Assembly: GCA_001931875.2 (NCBI GenBank)
Contig: MSJH02000643.1
Location: 1 to 64,000 of the forward strand
Direction of reading: 5' to 3'
Length of the DNA: 64,000 nt
From: Byssochlamys sp. IMV 00236
Lineage: Eukaryota > Ascomycota > Eurotiomycetes > Eurotiales > Thermoascaceae
Shown here: positions 1 through 11,098 of the stretch, piece by piece
Layout of the letters: each line of letters begins with the position of its first letter
How positions within the stretch are numbered: the first letter of the stretch is position 1
Translations under genes and position numbers: made by a program
Notes under the pieces: generated by a model
What the model was told of the DNA's origin: nothing
The model's input: only the letters and a program-made list of their open reading frames with translations
The model's database searches: none

Positions 1-932
1 GGGGACTTTTTGTCTGGTCTCCTTGATGATTGATTGATTGATTGATTGCTTTCCTTCCGTCTGCGCAATGATTGCTTACTGAGGAATTGGTGGGGTTTGA
101 ACAGGTCCTGTCTTTTATCACGATACGCGAGCTTGAGGAGCTTCGTACAAAACGCAGAATTTGATGCGGAGGGTTCGAATGGTGGTTCTTGACTTTGGTT
201 GGACATTGGCGAGTTGGGGAGTTGGGGGAGAGGGGGGGTTGGAATGAAAATGGTTTTTGAAAGAGCAAGACCCTGTCACCTCTTCCTGTCTATGTCTTTC
301 TAAGGATATCTCACCCCGGGTGCACTTGGTTCTCTGGCCTCCCTACTCAGTTTGAACTACTGTTCTCTTTTATTCTCATGCGGCGTGTCAACGGAATACA
401 TAGACGGACGGGATTGAGACATCTTAATTTCATTTCGGGAAATTCAGAAAGGTTTACAGCGTATGGAAATTCTTAAGAGTATGGAGAGTTTTCATTCATC
501 CTTACCCGAACAGGATACTGAGAAGTGACATGGTGCCCATCGTAATGAAAAAAAGAGACAGCTAGCCAAACCGATACAAACGCTGTACACGGCGACGGAA
601 GAATTGTAGAGAAGAGTGATAGGGAATCAAGAAAACACAACCAGACCGTAGAAAATCAAAGACAACGGGCGAGCCCGGAAACAAGCCATGTACGGCGAAT
701 CGACTGTGAGCATAACAAGAAGACAAATGTCGGCACTGGGATGCGATGGATAAGTTAATCCATTATTAATTCTGTGCCATTCGCATAAAACAACAAAACT
801 TCATTCCGTAAGACGTAACATAACGATCCAACTGTGCTCCAGCTGCCCGTACGCACGGTGCCAATACGGGATGATCTGAGGAATTACTCATATTGACGGC
901 TGCTGGATCGTTCGAGAGCCAAAGGCACTAGT
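1..932. other. Left-edge non-coding stretch
   Basis: I see no supportable gene. A short ATTG tandem repeat lies near positions 26-48. The part next to the first gene is probably its 3' untranslated region, since that gene ends at 933 on the minus strand. The rest may belong to a neighbour beyond the window. Confidence 0.5.
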
Positions 933-3464
933 TTATTTGAACTTCTCCTTCAGCTTCTTGAAGAATCCACTGGAACGCTTCTTCTTCTTAGGTTCCTCTC
1001 TCAAGGTTTCCTTCAGGGTAGGGTTCTGCGAAGTCGATGCGCCCGCACCAGATTCCCCTCTCAAGGTTTCCTTCGGGGTAGGCTTCTGCGAAGTAGATGC
1101 GCCCGCACCAGTGTCCCCTCTCAAGGTTTCCTTCAAAGTAGGGTCCTGCGATGTCGATGGGCCGGCACCGGCGACTCCCTTCCCTTCGGAAACCTCTGTC
1201 GTCTTGGCCGTAGCGACACCCGTGGTCACCGTGGGTTCCGAAGGTCCAGGCACCGGACTCGTCTGAGGGGCCACCTTGGCGGACTCTGGCTGAGTCGTTG
1301 CAACAGCAGTCGAGGCCGGAGCTGCAGACTCGGACTTAGTTGTAATAGCAGTCGGGGCTGGAGCTACCACTGCGCTGGCTGCTGACAACGTGGGCGCAGG
1401 CTCCCCGAAAGCATCATTCGGCTTCACCTTCTGCTTGATTTCATCTTCGATTTCCTTCTTCTCTTCCACTGCTTGGATGCTCGCAGCAGCTTCAGGGGGT
1501 TCATGAGCTTCCTGCAGAGACTTCTTCACGACGCCAGGCACGTCGCCAGCGGGTTCCCTTCCGTACGTTGGGGCTGGTGCTCCCACGGATTCATCAGGCG
1601 GAACCTTGTTGCGAAGCTCGTCTTCGAATATCTGCTTTTCCCTCACAGCTTCTGCACTGGCTGCCGCCTCAGGACCCTCATGAGCTTCCTTCAGAGATTC
1701 CTGAACGACACCAGGCACTCCGCTGGCCGCACTGGCCGCGATCGCTCCATTTGTTGGGGCCGGCGTTCCCGTGGAGTCGTCTGGCTTGACTTTATGCGTG
1801 AGCTCATCTTCAAACGCCTTCTTCTCCTGAACCGCTCCAGGACTGGCCGCTGCTTCGGGGTCTTCATGGGCCTCCTTCAAAGAGTCTTTCACAACATCAG
1901 GAACGTCGCTAGCAGGCTCCTTGCCATTGGTATCTACGCCGCGCGTGAATGGAACTGCTGCCGCAAGGGCTGCTGTTGTCGCTACAGGGGCAGCTGACGA
2001 AATAGGCAGACCAGTGTCTGTCGTCGACGGCGTGTCCATTGGAAGACTGGACTCTGGGATCATGTTGTTCGATACCGGGGGAACACTAAAAGCATCGGCT
2101 TTGGCACCCTCGCCTTCAGGGACCAGGCCAGGCACCACAGGAGCACTAGCATCTGCTTCATAGCCAGCCTTGTCCGTCCTGACCGTCGACTCAATAGTGT
2201 TGGCATGGAGGGAGCTAGGGTCTGGGACCTTCTGTCCGGGCTTCAATTGCACGGGGTTTCCAATGCCGTTCGAAGCGGGGATAGGATTCACAGATACCTG
2301 ATTCGCCTCGTTTGCGGGCGTCTCCGGAAAAGAGCCGGGCAAGACCTCACCGTTCTTCTCCAACGGGACATCCTTGGCAAGCTCAGCTGTGGTCGATCCA
2401 GGCGCAGCAGAAGAGATCGTGGCCGCTGCAAAGTCTGCTTGCTCCTCGGATTCCTTGGGGACACTGGCGGCTAGCGCAGCAGTTGTTGAGTCGGGAGTAA
2501 CGCCAGCCATCACTGATGCGACTGGCGTCGTCTGGTCGGTCAGCGGGATGAAAGCTTGCGCTGGTGTCTTGGTGATTTCCTCCGGGAGAAGGACGTTGTT
2601 GGTGTTGTAACTGCCGTCGTCTTCCTCTCGAGCGTTGGGATCGGTGGTCCAAGAGCCGTCCACAACAAACTGCAGAGGAAAGTAAAGTTAGCAGGAAAGA
2701 AGTCAAAGAAGTCAAAGAAGATAGATAAACTATGGTAAATTCCAGCAAAGATGGGCTGAGCATGCGCTAAAACCCCCCGTCGCGAGCCGCCCTGGAGGGG
2801 GGCGGTTGACGTGACGTCAGTACTTATGGTTTGCGAACGCCGCCTGCTGGAGAGACTTCAATCAAGCTGTCAGCGCTGCCAAACCGGACGGCCATGTCGC
2901 GAGATTAGCGCGCATTGTTGCCTATCATCCTGCTCTAAGCTCGTAATTGGGATGCCTGGGAAGAGTAAATGGCGCGGCCACCTCAGGCACGCGGCCAATT
3001 TCCCCTCACTTGCGCCGCCAGGTCAAGCCAGCCGTTCCGCCTCCCACACAGGATTATACTTCTCGAACGGATAATATAGAAAAAATATAGAAGATAGAGG
3101 ATGGCGTTCTGGTCGACCTACCTTGTATTGGATCTTCTCATCGGCCGTGGGCAGATGGACTTCCTTTTCAAATACTGAGCCCTTCTTGTCCAGCTGCACC
3201 GTCTTCCCCCAGTCATCGAAGGTACCCGTCACGAACACCTCGTCCGCCTCATACGGCCTAGAAACCACGCCAGCAAGTGTCAGCTCAGAATCTCATCGCA
3301 CGGTGGCGGCCACTGGGAGTACCCCGGATGACCCGGTTGGAATGCGAGCTCGCAAGCTGAGGTCAGCTCAATTAATTCTTGCGCGCTTGCGAGTCCAGGC
3401 AGCCGCGATGGTCCATGATGATGATGATGGTGCCCACATACCATCGAAAGATATAGGTCCCCAT
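933..3464 (-). CDS. CBM48 (AMPK glycogen-binding-like) protein, Mdg1/Crp1 type, with long repeat-rich tail
   Basis: Three exons: 3464-3442, 3257-3122 and 2669-933, giving 631 aa. The start (MGTYIFRW) is a 23-nt exon; joining it to the next exon rebuilds a Trp codon and the motif PYEADEVFVTGTFDDWGK, the opening strands of a CBM48/AMPK1_CBM domain, which occupies about residues 1-85. After it come roughly 540 residues of Ala/Pro/Ser/Glu-rich sequence with three diverged copies of a ~60-aa unit (VPGVVQESLKEAHE type), then three 20-aa units (GAGASTSQ..KETLRG), and a very basic end (KKKKRSSGFFKKLKEKFK). Yeast Mdg1 and Crp1 share the domain and a disordered tail; Mdg1 suppresses pheromone-signalling defects and Crp1 binds cruciform DNA. 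No catalytic residues are expected. The two introns (184 and 452 nt) are long for this kind of genome. Domain identity is strong; role is inferred. Confidence 0.85.
993..1170 (-). repeat. 60-bp tandem repeat, three copies, inside the CBM48 gene
   Basis: The block beginning CTCAAGGTTTCC recurs at exact 60-bp steps near 1000, 1060 and 1120 (plus-strand reading), with few mismatches. On the coding strand each unit gives a 20-residue repeat around GAGASTSQ.PT.KETLRG. Near-identity at DNA level suggests recent duplication or ongoing homogenisation. Confidence 0.85.
1381..1930 (-). repeat. ~180-bp (60-aa) repeat, three diverged copies, inside the CBM48 gene
   Basis: The protein contains three units of the form VPGVV..SL.EAHE.PEAAAS..AV.EK..FEDE...KV.PDE..G.PAPT. 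At DNA level the SLKEAHE segment recurs at about 1503, 1683 and 1869, steps of about 180 and 186 bp. The copies are more diverged than the 60-bp set downstream, so this is an older expansion. Confidence 0.8.
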
Positions 3465-6400
3465 GGTTGTAGTCCGCCTTCCTTCACAGCAAGGATGTAT
3501 TATCTCGGGGGATCACTTGTAATTTGATCAGGCCTCACGAGACCGTGTGATAACGGCAAGTGCACCGTCCCCGTCGCAATTGGACGCGAACCGTCCGGTT
3601 GAAACGAGTTCAGGCAGTCAAAGCTCGTATCCCGTGGATCTTCTTGCGGGAGAATGACGCAGATCCTCCGCTGGGGCGTTCGATAAGAACGAGATGAGTT
3701 GCGCAATCTAAGGCGACTTCCAGCACGAAAGAGAGATGGAATGGCCTTTAAAGAAAAATAAAAATATAAGAAGTAGAACTGTGATGCGCCAGACACAAAA
3801 GGCCCCTGCAGACAGCTCCACTGATCCAGGGCCAAGTCGACAGTTGTTCTCTGCTCCGGGGGAGGCTGGGCGTCATCGACGGGCGGAGAGAGCTTCACTC
3901 TATCTTGCCAGTCGTGATCCGCGTCCACCCCATCCCATCCTGCTGTTTGCGGCTTTCCACTCCCGCCTTGCCTTTCAGATAAATAAGATAGATAGATAGA
4001 TCAATGTCGGTCCATTGCATCTCAGAATAATAAGGGCCCCTCAGTCTGAAACACTGGCTGTTGAAGTATACAGGCTGTCTCTGTCTGCGATCACATGTGA
4101 ACAAGGCGCCTTGAGCACTGACAACACGCCAGCACTGACTGACTTGACTTTAGCTTCAACGCCCCGCGCAGCACCAGCACTGTGCGTTGGCTCTTTTGCG
4201 AATAATGACCTGCCTTGGTGCTAATTCTGTCGATACCCAGCCTTCTCATAAGTATACCTTCATTTTTCTTGACAATTCCTCCTCGCTAACCCATAAAATG
4301 ACTACAGGCTGCATACTCTATCTGCACACCGCTGGATTCAGCAAAATAAATGCAAGATCTAGATCAAAGCCTGACAGGAAACCCGTTATTTTATGATGGG
4401 CAGAACATTCTAGAGGATACGGACACAGAGCGCCAGGCAGAAAAACTGTTCTTCTGGCTAATAATTACCCATTGTGGCGGAGGAAGGTTCAATAATGTAT
4501 TCTGTACAATAGTGTTTCCCATTTTTTTCTGACGCATCCCGCATATTCTTGGGTACCCGATAACTTCTTGCATTACCATATACGTGTGGTCTGGGATACC
4601 ATACTTAGCCTACAATATACTACTCAAGAGAGATGACAATCTATTGGCCATTGGTATTTACGCCTCAAAGAGATCGATCGAGATAATAGCCTTGTAGTTA
4701 GTGGCTATCAACTACCTAGGTATTAGTTATGTTGCGGAGAGCCCCCAAGTCACGGATAGGTATTCTCGCCCGGTCGGCTTAGCGAAACGAACTATGGAGC
4801 GGACTAGCGAAGAAAGAAACAAAACAACTGACTTACTACTACTGTCTTAGATCGCTTTTTAATGCTTGACTGTCGAGATAATGACAGATCACAACAATTC
4901 TTTTTATCCCAGAAAAGGCAAGTCTGGACAGTTACCTAAGCTACGAGACAGCATGCTGTTCATACAAGAGAGTTATTAGTGATTAGTAGCCCGTTCGAGA
5001 GCTCACGCCTCTGGCGTCATGATTCGACGGGTGATAAGATAAGCCCCAGCTCTCTACGTAGCTATACCATTCGAGCTCATTGGCACATACGAAGCTTAGG
5101 TACGGAGTAATACTGGCCTCCTCTAAAACGTGCCTCAACTCTCTGCTGGCCGTGCAATGACTCTAATTAGTTGCCCATCATAGCAATGGAGGTGCGCGCG
5201 ATGCAGGGGGTGAGGCCATTGACGGTGCAATCGGAGTCGCGCGGCACTTGTCGATTTGCAAAGTGCCACCAGGACCGCAAACGGCCAGCATCCACGAAAT
5301 CATATTGCGTTATGGTCGGGATGATCGTGGAGCAGCGAATACCATACTCTGGCACCCGAAGAGCGTATCAGTAGCTTTGGCAGAGTAGGTACTCTGCGTC
5401 GTTGCAATATGGTAGTCTAATAGTTAATCCATGATCTGCCGTCATCCAACTTTCTTCTGGAGCCCAGTTTCGCCACAGATTATTGCCATGGCACGGTCCA
5501 TGTTCGACCTCCACAATAATAGATAGGGGGTTTGGTGCATCGAGAGTACATCACATCCCTGGGCATGTTGTCTCGTGTCGCTGACTCGCCGGGGAGCACA
5601 ACACGGGCTGGCCTTCTAGAAGACACTTGGAAAAAGGTTCCTCGACCGATCGAAGCTTCCACGCGTCGATAAAGGACCCCCAGGCCGAAACAGCGGCGCT
5701 GGACCCCGCGTCTTGGAGCCGCCATCGGTGGGCAACATGAACTGTCGGAATCGAGTTTAAACTGTCATAGTCATAAGTAGCCGTTGATCCAGGTGTGCCG
5801 ACGGGGAAGGCCTGAGAAGGAGTCAGTCCATCTCGAGTCGACATAGACAGACAACGTAACTAGTTAGTTAAGACGACGTAGAATAACCGAATGCCTCCTG
5901 GATGGTGCGCCAGTCTAGCTAGCTAAGAGTCTGTAGACTCTCGAGTAGACGTACCATAAATTAATATTATTATTATTATTATTATTAGCTGCTCCTGCGT
6001 GCCTTGGGAAGTGGACGAAGTGGACGAAGGGGACACGCCCGGACCAGCACAGCATCGCACAGCTTCCGTCACTTCTTCTTGCTAAGTTACCTCCCCACCT
6101 CTCTCGACGGGCCCAGCAATAATCCAGCATCATCAATCACCCTGCATCACCAAAACCCTCCGGATCTGTCGTCTGTCCATCTCCTGGCTCTAATCTCTCT
6201 CGCGCTCTCTCGTCTCTTTTCCTCTCTCTCTCTCTTTCCCTCTGGCATTCTTCTGCTGGTCTGGCCGCTCCATTGCCTTCATCCGTGGTAACTGCTCGCC
6301 CCTAGCTGAACTGCTGGGGACAGTTGGATTCGACAGCTCCTCCTCTCTCATTCTCGCTACGCTCTCTTTCGCTGGGCAACCACCCCCCCATCCTCTACCC

Positions 6401-6698
6401 CCGTTACATCTCGGCTGTTCTCCCGCAACGACAACCCGTCTTCCCAGGACAACTCTCGCGACCAGACGACGAACGAACAGTCTCTCCCTGACGTGACCCT
6501 CGGTCTCAGCCAGCCCTGGGAACAAGGTCCAGCGGTCGACCAAGCCGTGAGCCCCGCAATCCACGGACGGGCGTCGTCTAAAACGGGACCTTAAGAAATC
6601 ACATTGCATTTACAGCTTAAACGCACGGCGAGACTTTGGAACGCTCTCTTTCTGGTGCTCCAATTAGACAATCCCCCTCCCCGATACCCACTTCCCAG
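3465..6698. other. 3.2-kb intergenic region; its right end is the ATG-free CT-rich leader of pkaR
   Basis: This separates two genes transcribed away from each other. I find no recognisable protein; several 60-140 codon open frames occur but match no family I know and have no convincing splice partners. An ATT trinucleotide repeat lies at about 5964-5987. From about 6120 to 6698 the plus strand is pyrimidine-rich (TCTCTC runs at 6190-6240) and contains no ATG, as expected of a long 5' leader for the PKA regulatory subunit gene. Confidence 0.55.
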
Positions 6699-8189
6699 AT
6701 GACCCAGCATCGACTCCCCCCCCTCCTCTCAGTTGCTGATCAGTCTTCGTATCTGTCACGCCAAATGTCGTTCGATACCCTTCCTCTCTCATACCAAAAC
6801 GAGATAAACACCCTTAACCGGGAGGTTCTCAAACACCAGCCGTCAGATATCTTGCAGTTCTGCGCCAACTTCTTCCTGCGGCGGCTGGAGTCTCAGCGCG
6901 CCGAGTTCCTACTCGCTCAAGAGCAGTTTGGCCTTGGCCGGAGTCCTGGCCTCACCGGCCGCAGCGGTGATAACATGGCCGAAAGCACATTTCCCGGGAC
7001 CAATCCCTGGGGAAAGAGCGGCAGCAACCTGTCAACCCCGCGCTTTCAGATGATCACAGAGGAGGACGAATTCGACATCACGTCACCGACAGACGCTACC
7101 TTTCAAGAGCTAAAGGACGCTCCGCCGTCAGGAGAGCTCTTTTCTGGATATCGCGCCGACTCCAACGAAGACCCCATTGCAAGCAGCCAGTCTGAAGAGG
7201 AGAATGAAGGAGGTGACTCGAGTGCTCCGCCCACAGGATTCCGCCCTGCTGGGACGCCGAATCAAGGATTCCCCAACAACTACGCCCTGGGACGACGTAC
7301 ATCAGTGTCAGCGGAGTCTCTGAATCCTACGTCGTCTGGCGCGGAGGGCTGGATGCCTCCATACCACCCGAAGACTGAGCAGCAGCTTGGCCGATTGAAG
7401 ACAGCCGTGAGTGGGAACTTCCTGTTTTCTCACTTGGACGATGAACAATTCAAGACTGTGCTGAATGCGCTGGTCGAGAAACCGATTCCGGCCAAGGATA
7501 TCAAGGTTATCGCCCAAGGTGATGCGGGAGACTACTTCTACGTTGTCGAGGAAGGATATTTTGACGTGTACATTCATCCTGCCGGTTCCGTGCAGCCCGG
7601 CCCCGATGGCTTGGGCAACAAGGTCGCTTCAATTGGGCCTGGCGGTTCGTTTGGAGAGCTGGCTCTCATGTACAATGCGCCTCGCGCAGCGACAGTGGTC
7701 TCGGCAGACTCCAAGTGCACCTTGTGGGCTCTTGATCGCATTACTTTCCGTCGGATCCTCATGGACTCTGCCTTCCAGCGACGTCGTATGTACGAAGCCT
7801 TTTTGGAGGAAGTTCCGCTGTTGTCGTCCCTCAAACCGTACGAGAGGGCCAAGATTGCGGATGCACTCGACACGATTAAATATCCTGCTGGCTCCACTAT
7901 CATCTCTGAAGGTGATCCTGGTGATGCTTTTTATCTGCTGGAATCTGGCGAGGCCGAGGCGTTCAAGCGTGGCGTCGAAGGCCCGGTCAAATCTTACCAG
8001 CGGGGTGACTTTTTCGGAGAACTGGCACTGCTAGACGAGAAACCTCGTGCGGCTAGTGTTATTTCCAAGACCGAGGTTAAAGTAGCCCGTCTGGGGCGGG
8101 ATGGATTCAAGAGACTCATGGGACCGGTTGAAGATATTATGAGACGGACGGAGTATCCTATCGATCCGTCCAAGAGGACTTCAATTTAA
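6699..8189 (+). CDS. pkaR: cAMP-dependent protein kinase regulatory subunit
   Basis: Single exon, 496 aa from the first in-frame ATG at 6699; a second ATG at 6765 (MSFDTLPL) is a good alternative start giving 474 aa. Residues about 23-70 form an RII-like dimerisation/docking helix pair (EVLKHQPSDILQFCANFFLRRLE). A linker follows with the inhibitor site RRTSV near residue 197; the serine makes this a type II style substrate site for the catalytic subunit. Two cyclic-nucleotide-binding domains follow, each with a phosphate-binding cassette: FGELALMYNAPRAATV and FGELALLDEKPRAASV. In fungi this subunit holds the PKA catalytic subunit inactive until cAMP binds, controlling growth, conidiation and carbon sensing. 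Many database fungal PkaR proteins are about 400-420 aa, so this N-terminus is longer; it is open and conserved-looking. Identity is certain; only the start is uncertain. Confidence 0.95.
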   Translation: MTQHRLPPLLSVADQSSYLSRQMSFDTLPLSYQNEINTLNREVLKHQPSDILQFCANFFLRRLESQRAEFLLAQEQFGLGRSPGLTGRSGDNMAESTFPGTNPWGKSGSNLSTPRFQMITEEDEFDITSPTDATFQELKDAPPSGELFSGYRADSNEDPIASSQSEEENEGGDSSAPPTGFRPAGTPNQGFPNNYALGRRTSVSAESLNPTSSGAEGWMPPYHPKTEQQLGRLKTAVSGNFLFSHLDDEQFKTVLNALVEKPIPAKDIKVIAQGDAGDYFYVVEEGYFDVYIHPAGSVQPGPDGLGNKVASIGPGGSFGELALMYNAPRAATVVSADSKCTLWALDRITFRRILMDSAFQRRRMYEAFLEEVPLLSSLKPYERAKIADALDTIKYPAGSTIISEGDPGDAFYLLESGEAEAFKRGVEGPVKSYQRGDFFGELALLDEKPRAASVISKTEVKVARLGRDGFKRLMGPVEDIMRRTEYPIDPSKRTSI

Positions 8190-9126
8190 AACTGATCCGC
8201 CACGGTAGAGAAGTGGCTCTGTCGCGGTTATACCCATGAGTGTATCCTTCTTGGTAGTGTCTCCCCAGAGACTTGGAAGAATACAGTCGATTTTGTGATC
8301 GATTCTGATGTCGCAGATATCAAGCAACTGCTGTCCCCTTGGACGCAGGAAACGAATGTGGTGCAGGACATCCGGCTCCACATTCAATGCCTTAATACAT
8401 ATAGGATTTTTATTACCCTATACTTCCGTTCTGATCGAATATCATGCTTCTTTTTTTTGGGTCACTAGCTATTCTCACACATTCCCCTACTTGCGGTCTT
8501 TTCCTGGTCAGAGCTCGGCTGGTGGCATTGTCCCTTTGCAGGACGTCATGTCCTGTATCTCCAGCTAAAATATAGTCTTCTTATCCTTCTGTCTCGGACT
8601 ACTCCCTACTCTCTACTTTCTCCAGTCGAAAAGGCAGTCAGACCTGTCTGATTATCACATATACACTAGCATAGCCACTCTTTTTCCTTTGCATTCTTTG
8701 ATTCTCTCCCATCGTTTTCCGACTTGATTCACTCGTGGGCGATGAATCATGAGTTATCTATTGCTTTTCTTTTCTTTTCTTTTCTCTTTTTTTAAATCGT
8801 CTGGTCTGGGATGGAGTGTGTACCGTACTTTGTGGGATTATGGCTTAACCTTTTACCTAGTCTGTACTCAAATATATTTCATTTAACATCACTTTGGATA
8901 ATTGGCCCTTTTTATAGTAGAATGTTCTTATTACTATTGTTGTTTTTAGTAATGACTATATGTATGTGATATCATTGAAAATGGCCAAGCCTCGCAAGTA
9001 GGAGGCAAGGCCTAGATAGTATCAGGAGTGGTGCAATTCGTCTGCTGCTGTAAGACTGACTCAACACCAGTACCTAGTTATATATAGTCTTTCTATAACA
9101 AACATCTCGTCATAATCATCATCATC
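8190..9126. other. Convergent intergenic region between pkaR and the dioxygenase gene
   Basis: The 3' sides of two convergent genes. It is AT-rich, with a TTTTC repeat near 8766-8790, and has no supportable gene. It should hold both polyadenylation regions. Confidence 0.6.
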
Positions 9127-10067
9127 TCATCGACCAACAACAAAATCACTCCTAATAACCCATTTCTCCCCACTAGTGACTCTCTTGCCCTCGTGGAGTA
9201 AACAGTGCTCACCATGCCGATGCAGTAGCGCCATGCCGACCTCTGGAGCGACGGAGATCGGTTCCGGTGACCGATCCGTGGGTGTCGGGTCAGGGTAGAA
9301 GACGGTTTCGCCGCCGGAGCAGTTGGTGAGGTAGATGAGGAGGGTCCATGTCGTGCGAGCGGCTATGGGGTTGTTCTGGGTGGCCGGTTTAAAAGTGAGT
9401 GTGTTGGAGTCGTCGTCTATTGTGGGAATGAGATTAGTTTGTTTGTTTTGTTGTTGTCATTGTTGGATGATTTCATAACTAAAATTGATGATGTATGAGA
9501 TGCGTCGGAGAGTAATAATTGGGGGGGGATCAATGTCTGGACCAGGCAGGTATCATCAGGAAGAAGGGAATATAGAATAATAAGAGTTTTTGACTCACAA
9601 TGCTGCGCAAAGAATTGGCCTGGAGAATAACGATATATTCTTATATTCGGATTCAACCCCAGAGGATTCCCACCCCAAGTCTGACGAAGCATTGCTTGCG
9701 TGGCATCGCTGTCTAGACTGCCCTCAACCAAGTCCTTTAGTGCTGTCGAACTCCATAGCATCTCAGCAAATCGAGCATCGTCGATTTGAAACCGATCATT
9801 GACCCGCACGGCCTCTCCCTTTTTTGGCCTGCTGGGAGTGGTGATCAACGGTAGCGAGGCGAGGAATGAGACATAGTTTTTACAGAGGGTCGAAGTGAAG
9901 AAGTTGCGAATGATGTATATCTGGTCCTCTACGAGGGACTCGAGATATAGATCGGACGCGGGGACTAGAGGGCGCAGGGGAGGCCAGTTGGGAGCTGGCT
10001 CTTCTTTCTTTTGACCTTGGGTGGTGCCTTTAATTTTGATAGGTTCTTTCTTCGACTTTGGAGGCAT
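9127..10067 (-). CDS. 2-oxoglutarate/Fe(II)-dependent dioxygenase, prolyl 4-hydroxylase-like
   Basis: Two exons, 10067-9599 and 9416-9127, giving 252 aa. The start MPPKSKKEPIKIKG is preferred over an upstream in-frame codon at 10109 because it is an ATG followed by the basic N-terminus common in this family. Splicing joins FFAQH to YDDSNTLTF, creating the iron-binding H-x-D motif (HYD) exactly across the junction. The second exon carries TTWTLLIYLTNCSGGETVFY and the distal region LLHRHGEHCLLHEGKRVTSGEKWVIRSDFVV, which supplies the second iron-ligand His and the 2OG-binding basic residue. This is the double-stranded beta-helix core of the P4Hc family. The substrate is unknown; small cytosolic fungal members are mostly uncharacterised. 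The intron is 182 nt. Confidence 0.85.
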
Positions 10068-10796
10068 GGCTGAGGGGAGGAGGGGTAAACAAGGCGGATC
10101 GGCCAACAAGTTTAATTCGAATATCTAGAGATTGTATTCTGCTTTTTGTTTCCCTTTTTGATCTCTTTTGCAGTGGAATGATGGCCTTTTAGTCTGCATG
10201 TACAGTTTGTTAGGGTGATCAACCAGCTTGTCTTGTCTAGTACGTGGCGGGATCGATTGGGTCCGGTCCGAAGAACGGGGAGAAAGAGATCAATAATAAT
10301 CAGGTCGGAAAAAGTGATTGTCAATAGGAAGTGAATAATTTGAAGGATCTGTTGAAACAGATCTTTGTCTGAATCTCAAGGTCAAAGACGATTCTTTCTT
10401 TCTTTCTTTCTCCCAACCTCGAACAGCAAGCTTATTTTGAAGGCTTGAACTTGATAACCGAAACGATAACGAGCAACAGGTTAACTTAATCACGGGCTAA
10501 AGAGACTGGCATTATTATGGCATAGGTCCTAGGATAATACTCGAAGCAGGGACCACCAGCGACATCGACAAGGTTTTGCCAGTAGTGGACCAGAGCCAGC
10601 CAGAAATTAGAATGGACTGGCGAGGCAGAGGGCGGGGCAGGCTAGAAGAAAAAAGCCGGCAGAAACAGAGGGGAAACGGCAGGAGGGGAAGGCAAAGATC
10701 GACAGAAGAGAAAGAGCCAGCGGACGGGCTGGATCGAGGCCATCTGCTGCTTTCTCCTGGAGAATCTGTCAGACTGGCGAGATGGATTGATCGAGA

Positions 10797-10830
10797 GAAG
10801 AAGAAGAAGAAGAAGAAGAAGAAGAAGAAG
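10797..10830 (+). repeat. GAA trinucleotide microsatellite
   Basis: About eleven uninterrupted GAA/AAG units. They lie about 270 bp upstream of the Fhl1-like start codon, so they are either promoter or 5' leader sequence and likely to vary in length. Confidence 0.9.
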
Positions 10831-10859
10831 ACAGACTTACTCTAGAAACCCCGTGATCG

Positions 10860-10889
10860 ATGCCTGCAGGGAGCCGCGCAGCCGCCTGA
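10860..10889 (+). promoter_or_regulatory. Possible upstream ORF before the Fhl1-like gene
   Basis: ATG at 10860 followed by eight sense codons and TGA (MPAGSRAAA). It is 210 bp upstream of the main start. It would reduce translation of the main ORF if the transcript begins upstream of it. The transcription start is unknown, so this is tentative. Confidence 0.3.
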
Positions 10890-11098
10890 GGCAGCCACGC
10901 TAGACCGCAAGGAGATATTTTCTGGCCAGGCCGCGGAACCGCCAAGCGTGATTGGCGCGGGATACGGGAAGCGCCAAGCGCCTTTTGCGCGTTTTCAAAA
11001 TCCGCCCGCCAGTTAAGATTGAGACTCCTCACGATAGCCTCAAACCTCACCGCCCTGCTTTGGTTCTTCAGCCTCAGTATCCTGGCAGCAGCGTTGTC

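Larger units (their letters stand above)
10068..11098. other. Divergent intergenic region and leader of the Fhl1-like gene
   Basis: Shared upstream region of two divergent genes. It carries a TTTC repeat near 10393-10412, a GAA repeat at 10797-10830 and a short upstream ORF (10860-10889). The Fhl1-like frame stays open for 49 codons upstream of its first ATG (from 10952) but has no ATG there. Confidence 0.6.

Noticed and set aside
937..2610. Several plus-strand open frames opposite the CBM48 gene
   Set aside because: They are the antisense of the repeat-rich coding exon; GC-rich low-complexity DNA keeps several frames open. No domain or splice logic supports them.
5551..5844. 97-codon minus-strand frame in the 3.5-6.7 kb gap (MSTRDGLTPSQAF)
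   Set aside because: No recognisable family, no splice partner and no convincing promoter; kept as intergenic.
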